Source: Streptomyces lateritius (lineage in GTDB: Bacteria > Actinomycetota > Actinomycetes > Streptomycetales > Streptomycetaceae). Taken from it: a DNA stretch of 64,000 bases. A program made the translations under genes and the position numbers. Positions 43,643-52,966 of the stretch are shown piece by piece. Under the pieces are notes generated by a model that made no database searches, was not told the origin of the DNA, and saw nothing but the letters and a program-made list of their open reading frames with translations. The stretch covers positions 62,001 to 126,000 of the forward strand of contig NZ_BMTO01000009.1 of the NCBI RefSeq assembly GCF_014649715.1, written 5' to 3'. The first letter of the stretch is position 1. Every line of letters starts with the position of its first letter.

Positions 43643-43915
43643 TCAGGAACCGATCCGGGTATCGGCCCCCGCACCCACGCGGACGGCCGGTGCCCGGTTC
43701 TCTCCGTGCTGGGGGACGTGCGCCACGGCGGACGGCTCCGCCTTCCGGTGCGCCGGCATGGTCACGGCGACGAGGAGTCCGAGGATCAGCCCCGTGGCAC
43801 AGATCACGGCGACGCCCAAGGCCGTGGTCGTGCGGGACAGCAGCAGCAGAGCGACGGTCGCGAAGACGACGGTGGTCGAACCGTAGGCGAGCTGTGCGGC
43901 GTTCGGACGCGGCAT
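43643..43915 (-). CDS. Small two-helix membrane protein, hypothetical
   Basis: 90 residues from ATG 43915 (MPRPNAAQLAYGSTTVVFATVALLLLS). Two predicted membrane helices (VVFATVALLLL and VAVICATGLILGLLVAV) are followed by a polar tail of about 35 residues. It ends 6 bp from the convergent RDD gene. No family is recognised. A longer frame up to 44017 adds residues without a good start. Confidence 0.7.
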   Translation of the reverse strand: MPRPNAAQLAYGSTTVVFATVALLLLSRTTTALGVAVICATGLILGLLVAVTMPAHRKAEPSAVAHVPQHGENRAPAVRVGAGADTRIGS

Positions 43916-44266
43916 GACGGGTACCGTCCTCGAAGCATCGGGTCGATCGGACTCTACGACGGTGGATGCCCGAGCGGAGCGGGTGTAAGCGTGACCTAAC
44001 CCACGGTACCGGTGCACGGGGGGCGCATGGAGTCATCGAGTGAGCCAATCCCCTTGCGCAGTGCGCCGGTTGACCGTTCGGATGGTGTTTCCGTGGTGTC
44101 CGACTATCGGAAACGCGCTCCTGCATAGTGTAGTTGGTCTGTTCAAGTCAAGATCTGTCTTTTCTCTGGTATCTCCGGTCGAATGTCGTCACTTGTGACG
44201 CGCGACCCCGCAGCGGACACCCCACCTCCGGTCCGTGGGCGCGGGCGCCGGGGAGGACAACATCAA
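43916..44266. other. Divergent intergenic region before the M6 protease
   Basis: 351 bp between the small membrane protein and the M6 protease. An AT-richer stretch at about 44121-44170 (with TAGTGT at 44126) could hold the protease promoter, but no convincing -35 partner was found. GGGGAGGA precedes the GTG start. No other gene or repeat was recognised. Confidence 0.5.
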
Positions 44267-46708
44267 GTGACCAACAGACGACGGGCGATCAGAGCGTCCG
44301 CAGTCGTCGTGGCGCTCGCGGCCACCGCCGCCACCGCCTCGACCTTCACCACCGCCTGGGCCGAGAACAAGGGGCCGAACGCGCCGGCGGGCATCGAGCG
44401 CCATGACCCGGCGGGCCACGACCACGCCGACAAGACGGCGGTCGACCACGACCTCGAGGGGCCCTACAGCAAGCAGCAGGAGCAGCAGCGCCAGGCCGCC
44501 CTCGAGCAGGTCCTGAGCGGCGAGACCAAGGTCGAGCGCCGCGGAGGTTCCCAGGTCGTCAAGCTCGACAGCAAGAAGTACGTCGAGCTGGGCCGGGAGA
44601 AGACCGACAAGATCTTCACGATCCTCGTCGAGTTCGGCGACAAGGTGGACACCACCACCCTGGTGAACCGCGCCGACGACGAGACGGACGAGCTGAAGCC
44701 GAAGTTCGGCGGCACGCCCGGTCCGCTGCACAACCAGATAGCCGAGCCGGACCGTGCGAAGGACAACTCCACGGCCTGGCAGAAGGACTACGACCAGCAG
44801 CACTTCCAGGACCTGTACTTCGGCACCGGCAAGGACGCCAAGGGACAGCCCAAGCAGTCGCTGAAGACCTACATGGAGAAGACCTCCTCCGGCCGGTACT
44901 CGGTCGAGGGCGGCGTCTCGGACTGGGTCAAGGTCGAGTACAACGAGGCCCGTTACGGCTCGAACTACTGCGGCAACAGCAACTGCGCCAACGTGTGGGA
45001 CGCCGTCCGCGACGGTGTCACCGCGTGGGTCGCCGACCAGAAGGCCAAGGGGCGCACCGACGCCCAGATCAAGGCCGACATGGCGCAGTACGACCAGTGG
45101 GACCGCTACGACTTCGACGCCGACGGCAACTTCAACGAGGCCGACGGCTACATCGACCACTTCCAGATCGTCCACGCGGGCGAGGACGAGTCGGCGGGCG
45201 GCGGCGCCCAGGGCGGCGACGCCCTGTGGGCCCACCGCTGGTACGCGTACGGCACCGACGCCGGCAAGACCGGCCCGGCGCACAACAAGTCCGGTGGTAC
45301 GCAGATCGGCGACACCGGCATCTGGGTCGGCGACTACACGATGCAGCCGGAGAACGGCGGCCTCGGCGTCTTCGCCCACGAGTACGGTCACGACCTCGGT
45401 CTGCCGGACCTGTACGACACCTCCGGCAAGCCCGGTGCCGAGAACTCGACCGGCTTCTGGTCCCTGATGTCCTCCGGCTCCTGGCTCGGCCAGGGCAAGG
45501 ATTCCATCGGCGACCTGCCCGGCGACATGACCGCCTGGGACAAGCTGCAGCTCGGCTGGCTCAACTACACCAAGGTGAGCAACGAGCAGCGCGGTACGAA
45601 GTCCACCCACAAGCTGGGCGTGGCCGAGTACAACACCAAGAACCCGCAGGCGCTCGTCGTCGAGCTGCCGAAGAAGAAGGTCACCACCGATGTCGTCGCG
45701 CCCGCCGAGGGTGCCACGCAGTGGTGGAGCGACATGGGTGACGACCTCAAGAACACCCTGACCCGCTCGGTCGACCTCACCGGCAAGTCGAAGGCCACCC
45801 TTGAGCTCAAGGGCTGGTACGACATCGAGCTGGACTACGACTACCTCTACACCGAGGTGTCGACGGACGGCGGCGCCAACTGGACCGCGCTCGACGGCAC
45901 GGCCGACGGCAAGCCGCTGCCGCGCGACGCGAGCGGCGCCCCGGCGCTGACCGACGTCTCCGGCGCGTACAAGAACCTCGTGTTCGGCCTGGACGCCTAC
46001 GCCGGCAAGAAGTTCGACCTCCGCTTCCGCTACCAGACGGACGGCGGCGCGGGCGGCAAGGGCTTCGCGGCCGACGCCATCACGCTGACCGCCGACGGCG
46101 CCACCGTCTTCTCGGACAACGTCGAGAACGGTGACAACGGCTGGACGGCCAAGGGCTTCTCGCGGATCGGCAAGGGCTTCACGAGGGAGTACGAGCAGTA
46201 CTACCTCGCGGAGAACCGCCAGTACGTCTCCTATGACGCGACCCTCAAGGTCGGCCCGTACAACTTCGGTTTCGCGGGTGACAAGGCGAGCTGGGTCGAG
46301 CACTACCCGTACCAGAACGGTCTGCTCGTCTGGCTGTGGGACACCTCGCAGAAGGACAACAACACGGCCGTCCACCCGGGCCAGGGCCTGATCCTGCCGG
46401 TCGACGCGCACCCGACGCCGCTGAAGTGGACCGACGGGACCCTGATGCGCAACCGCGTCCAGTCCCACGACGCCCCGTTCGGCACCTACCGGACCGACGC
46501 CTTCCAGCTCCACAAGGCGGACGTGCCGGTGTGGATCAGGTCGCAGGCCGGCAACCCGGTCTTCGACGACCGCAAGGGCACGTACTGGTTCAAGGAGACC
46601 GAGCGCGCCGGTGTCCAGGTAACTGACACCAACACCAAGATCGCGGTCGTCAAGGAGCCGAAGAACGGCCAGACGATCACCGTCCAGGTGGGTCCGTCGA
46701 CGAAGTAG
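44267..46708 (+). CDS. Secreted M6-family metalloprotease (immune inhibitor A-like)
   Basis: 813 residues from GTG 44267. A Sec signal (NRRRAIRASAVVVALAATAATA) with cleavage near AWA, a propeptide, then the M6 catalytic domain with zinc motif HEYGH (371-375), in FAHEYGHDLGLPDLYDT, and downstream WSLMSSGSW. The C-terminal half contains Asp/Gly-rich beta domains (YTEVSTDGGANW, RFRYQTDGG) typical of immune inhibitor A. ATG 44183 would add 28 residues before the signal; the GTG start has a better Shine-Dalgarno. It probably degrades extracellular protein. Confidence 0.93.
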   Translation: MTNRRRAIRASAVVVALAATAATASTFTTAWAENKGPNAPAGIERHDPAGHDHADKTAVDHDLEGPYSKQQEQQRQAALEQVLSGETKVERRGGSQVVKLDSKKYVELGREKTDKIFTILVEFGDKVDTTTLVNRADDETDELKPKFGGTPGPLHNQIAEPDRAKDNSTAWQKDYDQQHFQDLYFGTGKDAKGQPKQSLKTYMEKTSSGRYSVEGGVSDWVKVEYNEARYGSNYCGNSNCANVWDAVRDGVTAWVADQKAKGRTDAQIKADMAQYDQWDRYDFDADGNFNEADGYIDHFQIVHAGEDESAGGGAQGGDALWAHRWYAYGTDAGKTGPAHNKSGGTQIGDTGIWVGDYTMQPENGGLGVFAHEYGHDLGLPDLYDTSGKPGAENSTGFWSLMSSGSWLGQGKDSIGDLPGDMTAWDKLQLGWLNYTKVSNEQRGTKSTHKLGVAEYNTKNPQALVVELPKKKVTTDVVAPAEGATQWWSDMGDDLKNTLTRSVDLTGKSKATLELKGWYDIELDYDYLYTEVSTDGGANWTALDGTADGKPLPRDASGAPALTDVSGAYKNLVFGLDAYAGKKFDLRFRYQTDGGAGGKGFAADAITLTADGATVFSDNVENGDNGWTAKGFSRIGKGFTREYEQYYLAENRQYVSYDATLKVGPYNFGFAGDKASWVEHYPYQNGLLVWLWDTSQKDNNTAVHPGQGLILPVDAHPTPLKWTDGTLMRNRVQSHDAPFGTYRTDAFQLHKADVPVWIRSQAGNPVFDDRKGTYWFKETERAGVQVTDTNTKIAVVKEPKNGQTITVQVGPSTK

Positions 46709-46732
46709 TTCGCATCGTCGCAGGTCAAAGCG

Positions 46733-46776
46733 CGATCGGCCGTCGCCCTCTAGCGGGCGGCGGCCGATCGTGTTTA
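46733..46776 (+). terminator. Terminator after the M6 protease
   Basis: A 16-bp stem with one G-T position, CGATCGGCCGTCGCCC at 46733-46748 and GGGCGGCGGCCGATCG at 46755-46770, is followed by TGTTTA. It lies 24 bp after the protease stop. Confidence 0.8.
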
Positions 46777-46832
46777 GGTGCGTCTGACCGAGTCCTTATT
46801 GACAGCAAGCTCACAGGGGGAGTGGTTCCGGC

Positions 46833-47141
46833 ATGCCCGGTGGAGGTTTCTGCAAGTTGCCAGGTGGCAGCGTGGTCGTCGCGATAGGGCTGCCGAGTCC
46901 GGCGGACGACGGCGCGACGGTCCGCTTCCTGGTCCACGCCGCCAACCGGGCACGCGCCCTGACCCGCCTGCGGAACCTGGGCCTGCGGGCGGTGTACCTC
47001 CGGGGCAACGCGGAGCCGCCCACCCCGGACGAGATCACCGCGGTCCTGCACCACCCGGACGGCCTCCTGTGGAGATCGACCCCGGTCACGGCCCAGGAAC
47101 TCTGGCACCCGGTCCGCGCCCTGCCCCGCCCCGCCGCGTAG
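46833..47141 (+). CDS. Small hypothetical protein
   Basis: 102 residues from ATG 46833 (MPGGGFCKLPGGSVVVAIGLPS) with purine-rich GGGGGAG upstream. It is a soluble-looking alpha/beta protein with Arg-rich RARALTRLRNLGLRAVYLRGNAE. No family is recognised. It lies between the M6 protease terminator and the convergent nicotinamidase gene. Codon usage is typical for the genome (third positions strongly G/C), supporting a real gene. Confidence 0.65.
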   Translation: MPGGGFCKLPGGSVVVAIGLPSPADDGATVRFLVHAANRARALTRLRNLGLRAVYLRGNAEPPTPDEITAVLHHPDGLLWRSTPVTAQELWHPVRALPRPAA

Positions 47142-47217
47142 GCGCGCAGGGGCCGGAGACCGCCGGACCGCCCAGGCCGTGTCCGTGAAGTCCCGCCTGG
47201 CCTACGGGCAGAGGGCG

Positions 47218-47835
47218 CTACTTTCCGGACACGACCGAGGCGACCACTGGCTTGCCGGTGAGCTCGACGCCGGCGGCCCGGAGCTCCTCCAGGGCCCGCT
47301 CCGTCGTCTCCTTCGCCACTCCGGCGGTGAGGTCCAGCAGGACCTGCGTACGGAACCCCTCGCGGGCCGCGTCCAGCGCCGTCGCCCGTACGCAGTGGTC
47401 CGTCGCGATGCCGACCACGTCGACCTCGCTCACGTCCCGCTCCCGCAGCCACTCCGCGAGCGTCAGGCCGTTCTCGTCCCGCCCTTCGAAGCCGCTGTAC
47501 GCCGCTTCGTAGGCGCCCTTGTCGAAGACGGCCTCGATCGCCCCGCAGGCGACGGCGGGGGCGAAGTTCGGGTGGAAGCCGACGCCCTCGGTGCCGGCGA
47601 CGCAGTGCACCGGCCAGGAGGTGACGTAGTCGGGCGCCTGGCCCTCCGGCGCGAAGTGCTCGCCCGGGTCGACGTGATGGTCGCGGGTGGCCACGACGTG
47701 CTGATAGGCGGCGCCCGCCGCCTCGCCGACCAGGTCGGTGATGGCGGCGGCGACGTCCGCGCCCCCCGTCACCGCGAGGCTGCCGCCCTCGCAGAAGTCG
47801 TTCTGAACGTCGACGACGATCAATGCGCGGTGCAT
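47218..47835 (-). CDS. pncA: Nicotinamidase (isochorismatase-like)
   Basis: 205 residues converting nicotinamide to nicotinate in NAD salvage. The isochorismatase-fold catalytic triad is in place: Asp9 (ALIVVDVQNDF), Lys106 (VFDKGAYEAAYSGF) and Cys148 (GIATDHCVRAT). Metal-binding residues appear in RDHHVDPGEHF. It lies downstream of pncB on the same strand, so nicotinamide salvage through nicotinate is complete here. A strong hairpin between the two genes may separate their transcripts. Confidence 0.95.
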   Translation of the reverse strand: MHRALIVVDVQNDFCEGGSLAVTGGADVAAAITDLVGEAAGAAYQHVVATRDHHVDPGEHFAPEGQAPDYVTSWPVHCVAGTEGVGFHPNFAPAVACGAIEAVFDKGAYEAAYSGFEGRDENGLTLAEWLRERDVSEVDVVGIATDHCVRATALDAAREGFRTQVLLDLTAGVAKETTERALEELRAAGVELTGKPVVASVVSGK

Positions 47836-47910
47836 GGCCTGTGTCCTTCGGTGGGCGGGAAGCGGGCGGCGGGTGAGGTCGCTCGGGGATGGCATCGAGC
47901 CTAGAGACTT

Positions 47911-47931
47911 CCCCCTCCCTTCGGGAGGGGG
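47911..47931 (-). terminator. Hairpin between pncB and pncA
   Basis: A perfect 9-bp stem, CCCCCTCCC at 47911-47919 and GGGAGGGGG at 47923-47931, encloses TTC. On the minus strand it would terminate or attenuate pncB transcription before pncA. The T-run is weak on that strand. Confidence 0.65.
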
Positions 47932-48005
47932 CCTTTCGCGGCGTTATGGATACGCCGTGCGTGCCTCCGTGCACATGCTCCGCATACGTCTCTTCACACG
48001 TCCCC

Positions 48006-49334
48006 TCACACGTACTCCGTCGGCAGCACCGGCTCACCCCGCGACAGCTGCATCGCCGACATCGGCAGCCCGGCCCGCGCCGCGATGTGCCGCTCCCGCG
48101 CCGCCTCCAGCGGCTCCCGGGCCACCACGTCGCCGCCCTTGACCAGCTCGACGAGGAGCTGGCGGTCGGCGAGCTCCGGCGGCACCGGGCCCGTGCCCAC
48201 GACCTCCGCCTCCGCCACGCCGTCCTCGTCGGTCCGCCGGGCCGCCCACTTGCGGCCGCCCACCGACGCCTTGCCGCCCACCGACTTCTTCGCCACCGGG
48301 GTCAGCGGCGCCTTCGGGTCGGCCGACTGGGCGCGGGCGACCAGCTTGTAGACCATCGAGCAGGTCGGGTGCCCGCTGCCGGTCACCAGCTGCGTCCCCA
48401 CCCCGTACGCGTCGACCGGCGCAGCCGCCAGGGAGGCGATGGCGTACTCGTCCAGGTCCGAGGTGACGACGATCTTGGTGCCCTTCGCGCCCAGCTCGTC
48501 GAGCTGCTGCCGCACCCGGTGCGCCACGAGCAGCAGGTCCCCGGAGTCGATCCGCACCGCTCCGAGGTCCTTGCCGGCCACCTCGACCGCGGTACGGACG
48601 GCCTCGGTCACGTCGTAGGTGTCGACGAGCAGCGTCGTACCACTGCCCAGCGAGTCGACCTGGGCCCGGAACGCGTCCCGCTCGCTGTCGTGCAGCAGGG
48701 TGAACGCGTGCGCCGAGGTGCCGACGGTCGGGATGCCGTAGCGGAAGCCGGACGCGAGGTCCGAGGTGGAGTCGAAGCCGCCGACGTACGCCGCTCGCGC
48801 GGAGGCGACGGCCGCCAGCTCGTGGGTGCGCCGGGCGCCCATCTCGATCAGCCGCCGGCCGCCGGCCGCGGCCGACATCCGGGAGGCCGCCGCCGCGATG
48901 GCCGAGTCGTGGTTGAGGATCGAAAGGATCACGGTCTCCAGGAGCACGCACTCGGCGAAGGAGCCCTCGACCCGCAGGATGGGGGAGCCGGGGAAGTACA
49001 CCTCGCCCTCGGGGTAACCCCAGATGTCCCCCGAGAAGCGGTAGCCCGCGAGCCACTGGAGCGTCGGCTCGTCGACGATGTCCCGCTCGCGCAGGAAGCC
49101 GAGGACGCCCGGGTCGAAGCGGAAGTTCTCGACCGCGTCCAGGACCCGCCCGATGCCCGCCACCACGCCGTAGCGCCGCCCCTCGGGCAGCCGGCGGGTG
49201 AAGACCTCGAAGACGGAGCGCCGGTCCGCGGTGCCGGCCCTGAGGGCCGCCTGCAGCATGGTCAGCTCGTACTGATCGGTGAAGAGCGCGGTCGACGGCA
49301 CGTCCACCGGCAGCCCAAGGTCCGCAGCGTTCAT
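48006..49334 (-). CDS. pncB: Nicotinate phosphoribosyltransferase
   Basis: 442 residues converting nicotinate and PRPP to nicotinate mononucleotide, the step after the linked nicotinamidase. Family features include the N-terminal TALFTDQYELTMLQAALRAG and the central GFDSTSDLASGFRYGIPTVGTSAHAFTLLH active-site region. The later VRIDSGDL and KIVVTSDLDEYAI segments are also typical. ATG 49334 is the start. Divergent from clpS, with about 100 bp between them. Confidence 0.96.
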   Translation of the reverse strand: MNAADLGLPVDVPSTALFTDQYELTMLQAALRAGTADRRSVFEVFTRRLPEGRRYGVVAGIGRVLDAVENFRFDPGVLGFLRERDIVDEPTLQWLAGYRFSGDIWGYPEGEVYFPGSPILRVEGSFAECVLLETVILSILNHDSAIAAAASRMSAAAGGRRLIEMGARRTHELAAVASARAAYVGGFDSTSDLASGFRYGIPTVGTSAHAFTLLHDSERDAFRAQVDSLGSGTTLLVDTYDVTEAVRTAVEVAGKDLGAVRIDSGDLLLVAHRVRQQLDELGAKGTKIVVTSDLDEYAIASLAAAPVDAYGVGTQLVTGSGHPTCSMVYKLVARAQSADPKAPLTPVAKKSVGGKASVGGRKWAARRTDEDGVAEAEVVGTGPVPPELADRQLLVELVKGGDVVAREPLEAARERHIAARAGLPMSAMQLSRGEPVLPTEYV

Positions 49335-49436
49335 GTCAGCGATGCTACCCCGAATACTCGTCAGAGTGACGATTTCTATCGCCGCGCGTGCGCCCCGTTT
49401 GTGCGACGGGCCGCTCCGGGTGGCAGCATGGGCTGA

Positions 49437-49742
49437 GTGAGCGTCGCGCCAATTGAGATCGAACGTACGGAATCGGCCCAGGAGAACCAGGCGGTCGTCG
49501 AACCGGACGTGCCCTGGGTGACCCTCGTGCACAACGATCCGGTCAATCTGATGAGCTATGTGACCTACGTCTTCCAGGCGTACTTCGGTTACTCCAAGGA
49601 CAAGGCGCACAAGCTGATGCTCGACGTGCACCACAAGGGCCGCGCGGTGGTCTCCAGCGGCACGCGTGAGGAGATGGAACGGGACGTGCAGGCGATGCAC
49701 GGCTACGGCCTGTGGGCGACGCTGTCGCAGGACCGCGGCTGA
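49437..49742 (+). CDS. clpS: ATP-dependent Clp protease adaptor ClpS
   Basis: 101 residues, GTG start. The ClpS core is clear: [47 protein letters not shown]. ClpS delivers N-degron proteins to ClpA/ClpC. It overlaps the next gene by one base (TGATG), so the two are coupled; the clpS-DUF2017 pair is common in Streptomyces. Confidence 0.96.
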   Translation: MSVAPIEIERTESAQENQAVVEPDVPWVTLVHNDPVNLMSYVTYVFQAYFGYSKDKAHKLMLDVHHKGRAVVSSGTREEMERDVQAMHGYGLWATLSQDRG

Positions 49743-50338
49743 TGTCCGGGCACTTCGAGGCGCTGCCGGGCGGCGGCGCGGCCGTGGCGCTCGACGAGGT
49801 CGAGGTCTCCATCCTCCGCTCCCTCGCCGTCCAGCTCCTGGAGCTGATCGGCCCGGGCGACGAGCCCGTCGAGGGCGAGGACCCGCTGGCCGCCCTCTTC
49901 GCCGAGGGGCCGAGCGAGGCGCCGAGCGACCCGGCGCTCAAGCGGCTCTTCCCCGACGCGTACGGCGACGAGGACGAGGAGCTGCGGGCGGCGGCGGCCG
50001 ACTTCCGCCGCTTCACCGAGAACGACCTGCGGGCCCGCAAGAGGGGGGACGCCCTCGCGGTGATCCGTTCCCTGGACTCCCTGGATTCCCTGGACACGTT
50101 CTCCTCGCCCGGCGAGGGCGGGGTGGTCCTCAAGCTCACCGCGGACGAGTCCCGGGCCTGGCTCGGCGCGCTCAACGACCTGCGGCTGACGATCGGGACC
50201 CGCCTGGAGGTCACCGACGAGGACGAGGGCGGCGAGCTGTACCGGCTGCCGGACTCCGATCCCCGCAAGCCGATGGTGATGGCGTACCTCTGGCTCGGCG
50301 CGCTGCAGGAATCCCTCGTCGAGACGCTGATGCCGTAG
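49742..50338 (+). CDS. DUF2017 family protein
   Basis: 198 residues, start ATG 49742 overlapping the clpS stop. An all-helical soluble protein of a family typically found directly after clpS in actinobacteria (AVALDEVEVSILRSLAVQLLELI and ESRAWLGALNDLRLTIGTRLEV). Function unknown; the coupling suggests a role with ClpS. It contains a short Asp/Ser/Leu repeat (LDSLDSLDT). Confidence 0.9.
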   Translation: MSGHFEALPGGGAAVALDEVEVSILRSLAVQLLELIGPGDEPVEGEDPLAALFAEGPSEAPSDPALKRLFPDAYGDEDEELRAAAADFRRFTENDLRARKRGDALAVIRSLDSLDSLDTFSSPGEGGVVLKLTADESRAWLGALNDLRLTIGTRLEVTDEDEGGELYRLPDSDPRKPMVMAYLWLGALQESLVETLMP

Positions 50339-50689
50339 CCGCGTCTCCCCGCCGGATCCGGTGTGACTCCGGTGACGTCTTTCCGTTGTTCCCCGTTCGC
50401 TCAGCGGACGCTCAAATCCGGATAACGAATACGTCACCAAAGTCTTCTGCCTTGCTGTGTTGGGCCCTCTTTGTCCGCTTCTTCCTGTGGTGTGCGCCAC
50501 ATTCACGTCCCCCGATCACTGTTTCCCCCGTGATAAATCTTCACGACCGCCCGGGGACGCCACCCCTGTCCCCGGGGGCGCTTCGGCCGGCTGACCGCCG
50601 GTAGCACTCCATCCACATCCGGGGGGATCAGGACCTGACCCGCAGCAGACGCAGTCGGCGCGGATCAGCATGGAGAAAGGCGCACCACC
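50339..50689. other. Intergenic region upstream of the amino-acid permease, with a hairpin
   Basis: 351 bp without a gene. A perfect 9-bp hairpin, CCCGGGGAC at 50550-50558 and GTCCCCGGG at 50568-50576, lies about 115 bp before the permease start. It could be a terminator for the clpS unit or a leader structure. GAGAAAGG precedes the start codon. No known riboswitch was recognised. Confidence 0.5.
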
Positions 50690-52117
50690 ATGACCTCAGT
50701 GCAGGTCGACAAGGAACACGACGGCACCGACGGGGCCGTGGGCGGCGGCGAGGGCTACCAGCGTGGCCTCGGCGCCCGGCAGATCCAGATGATCGCGATC
50801 GGCGGCGCCATCGGCACCGGCCTCTTCCTCGGCGCGGGCAAAGCCATCGCCAAGGCCGGCCCCAGCCTGATCCTCGCCTACGCCATCGCGGGCCTGGTCA
50901 TCTTCTTCATCATGCGGGCCCTGGGCGAGCTGCTCATGTACCGCCCGGTGTCGGGCTCCTTCGCGGAGTACGCCCGTGAGTTCATCGGCCCCTTCTGGGG
51001 CTTCGTGACCGGCTGGACGTACTGGCTCTTCTGGGTCGTCACCGGCATCACCGAGGTCACCGCCGCCGCCACCTATATGACGTACTGGTGGAACATCCCG
51101 CAGTGGATCTCGGCGCTGGTCTTCACCGTCATCCTCTACGGCGCCAACCTGATCTCCGTGAAGCTCTTCGGTGAGCTGGAGTTCTGGTTCTCCATGGTGA
51201 AGGTCACCGCCATCATCGGCATGATCCTGATCTGCGCCGGCATCCTCACCATCGGCTTCTCCGACGCCGGCGACACCGCCTCCGTGACCCACCTGTGGGA
51301 CCAGGGCGGCTTCTTCCCGACCGGCATCGGCAACACGCTGATGACCCTGCAGATCGTCATGTTCGCCTTCCTCGCGGTCGAGCTGGTCGGCGTCACCGCC
51401 GGCGAGTCCAAGGACCCGAAGACGGTCCTGCCCAAGGCGATCAACACCGTGCCGTGGCGCATCGCCGTCTTCTACGTCGGCGCGCTGATCATGATCCTGT
51501 CGGTCGTCCCGTGGACGCACTTCAAGCCGGGTGTCTCGCCCTTCGTCGCCGCCTTCGAGCAGATGGGCCTCGGCGTCGGCGCCGCCATCGTCAACTTCGT
51601 GGTGCTGACCGCGGCGCTGTCCTCCTGCAACTCGGGCATGTACTCCACCGGCCGCATGCTGCGCGACCTCGCGCTCAACGGCCAGGGCCCGAAGGTCTTC
51701 ACGCGGCTCACCAAGAACGGCACCCCGCTGCTCGGCCTGACCTTCTCGGCCGCGCTGATGCTCGTCGGCGTCTGGATCAACTACGTCGCCCCCGGCAAGG
51801 CCTTCGAGTACGTCGTCTCCTTCGCCACCATCTCCGGCATGTGGGCCTGGATCATGATCCTGGTCTGCCAGATCCGCTACCGCGCCAAGGCGAACCGCGG
51901 CGAGCTCCCCGAGTCCACCTTCAAGGCCCCGGGAGCCCCGTACACCAGCTGGTTCGCGCTCCTCTTCATCGGCATGGTCATCGTGATGATGGGCATCGAC
52001 GAGGGTGCCCGTACCGCGCTCTACTGCGCGCCGGTCTGGGGCCTGATCCTGGGCGTCGCCTACCTGGTGCTGAAGTCCCGCAACCCCGAGGGTGCGGCCT
52101 TCGCCAAGCGTTCCTGA
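50690..52117 (+). CDS. Amino-acid permease (APC superfamily)
   Basis: 475 residues with 12 predicted helices. The APC signature is intact at the start of helix 1: RQIQMIAIGGAIGTGLFLGAGKAI. Later features include SGSFAEYAREFIGPFWGFVTGWTYWLFWV and AVELVGVTAGESKDPKTVLPKAI, as in the AnsP/GabP/ProY group. It probably imports an amino acid with protons; specificity cannot be read. A strong terminator follows. Confidence 0.95.
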   Translation: MTSVQVDKEHDGTDGAVGGGEGYQRGLGARQIQMIAIGGAIGTGLFLGAGKAIAKAGPSLILAYAIAGLVIFFIMRALGELLMYRPVSGSFAEYAREFIGPFWGFVTGWTYWLFWVVTGITEVTAAATYMTYWWNIPQWISALVFTVILYGANLISVKLFGELEFWFSMVKVTAIIGMILICAGILTIGFSDAGDTASVTHLWDQGGFFPTGIGNTLMTLQIVMFAFLAVELVGVTAGESKDPKTVLPKAINTVPWRIAVFYVGALIMILSVVPWTHFKPGVSPFVAAFEQMGLGVGAAIVNFVVLTAALSSCNSGMYSTGRMLRDLALNGQGPKVFTRLTKNGTPLLGLTFSAALMLVGVWINYVAPGKAFEYVVSFATISGMWAWIMILVCQIRYRAKANRGELPESTFKAPGAPYTSWFALLFIGMVIVMMGIDEGARTALYCAPVWGLILGVAYLVLKSRNPEGAAFAKRS

Positions 52118-52136
52118 CGCGCTCGTCCCACCATTC

Positions 52137-52173
52137 GGGCCGTCCCGTACCACTCCTCGGTACGGGACGGCCC
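52137..52173 (+). terminator. Strong terminator after the permease
   Basis: A perfect 15-bp stem, GGGCCGTCCCGTACC at 52137-52151 and GGTACGGGACGGCCC at 52159-52173, closes a 7-nt loop. It separates the permease from mec, which starts 20 bp later. Confidence 0.9.
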
Positions 52174-52193
52174 GTCTGTCTATCCTGTCGGAC

Positions 52194-52625
52194 ATGCTGA
52201 CCATCACACGGGCCCTGTACGACCAGATCGTGGAACACTCCCGCGCGGACCACCCCGACGAGGCCTGCGGCGTGGTCGCGGGCCCGGTGGGCAGCGGCCG
52301 CCCCGAGCGGTTCATTCCGATGCTGAACGCCGCGCGCTCGCCCACGTTCTACGAGTTCGACTCGGCCGATCTGCTCAAGCTGTACCGCGAGATGGACGAC
52401 CGGGACGAGGAGCCCGTGGTCATCTACCACTCGCACACGGCGACCGAGGCCTACCCGTCCCGTACGGACATCTCGTACGCGAACGAGCCCGCCGCGCACT
52501 ACGTCCTGGTCTCCACGGCCGACACCGACGGCGCGGGACCCTTCCAGTTCCGCTCCTTCAGCATCGTCGAGGGCGTCGTCACCGAGGAAGAGGTCCAGGT
52601 CGTCGAGGCCTACGTGGAGGCCTGA
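52194..52625 (+). CDS. mec: Mec-type JAMM metalloprotease (CysO-cysteine hydrolase)
   Basis: 143 residues of the JAB1/MPN/Mov34 family. The zinc site is complete: Glu23, the His79-x-His81 pair in IYHSHT, and Ser89/Asp92 in YPSRTD. In Mycobacterium the homologue releases cysteine from the CysO-cysteine adduct made by CysM. Here cysO and cysM lie 4 kb downstream on the same strand, so the pathway is intact although the operon is split. ATG 52194 is chosen over the longer upstream frame, which runs through the terminator. Confidence 0.9.
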   Translation: MLTITRALYDQIVEHSRADHPDEACGVVAGPVGSGRPERFIPMLNAARSPTFYEFDSADLLKLYREMDDRDEEPVVIYHSHTATEAYPSRTDISYANEPAAHYVLVSTADTDGAGPFQFRSFSIVEGVVTEEEVQVVEAYVEA

Positions 52626-52966
52626 GCACCCGCCGCGCTCGTGCTCGGGCTCGCGCTCGTACGGAAGCGGGCGAGGTGCGCGGAGGGTGTCACCCCGAAA
52701 TGCCGGACGAACGCCCTGCGCAGGCTCTCGTCGCTGCCGAGCCCGCTGCGCGCCGCCGCGCCCGTGACGCCCGCCCCCGCCCTCCAGCAGGAGCCGGGCC
52801 GCCTCCACCCGTACCCGCTCCACGTGGGCGGCGGGCGTCGCCCCGATCTGCTCACGGAACAGCCGGGCCAGATGCCGGGCGCTCACCCCCGCCCGCCCCG
52901 CGACCGCCGGCCCGCTGTGGTCCGCCCCCGGATCCGCCGCCACCGCGTCGAGCAGCGGGCGGACCA
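52626..52966 (-). pseudogene. Frameshifted remnant of an AraC/GlxA-family regulator
   Basis: Two minus-strand frames together rebuild the C-terminal AraC HTH. The first reads VSARHLARLFREQIGATPAAHVERVRVEAARLLLEGG. After a frameshift in a G-run near 52775-52785 the second reads GLGSDESLRRAFVRHFGVTPSAHLARF. No N-terminal domain is present. Homology ends near 52966, where a piece of another broken gene begins on the opposite strand. Confidence 0.8.

Noticed and set aside
47889-49436. A 515-residue plus-strand frame opposite pncB
   Set aside because: It is antisense to pncB, whose motifs are intact. The product is Arg/Gly/His-rich and has no recognisable domain.
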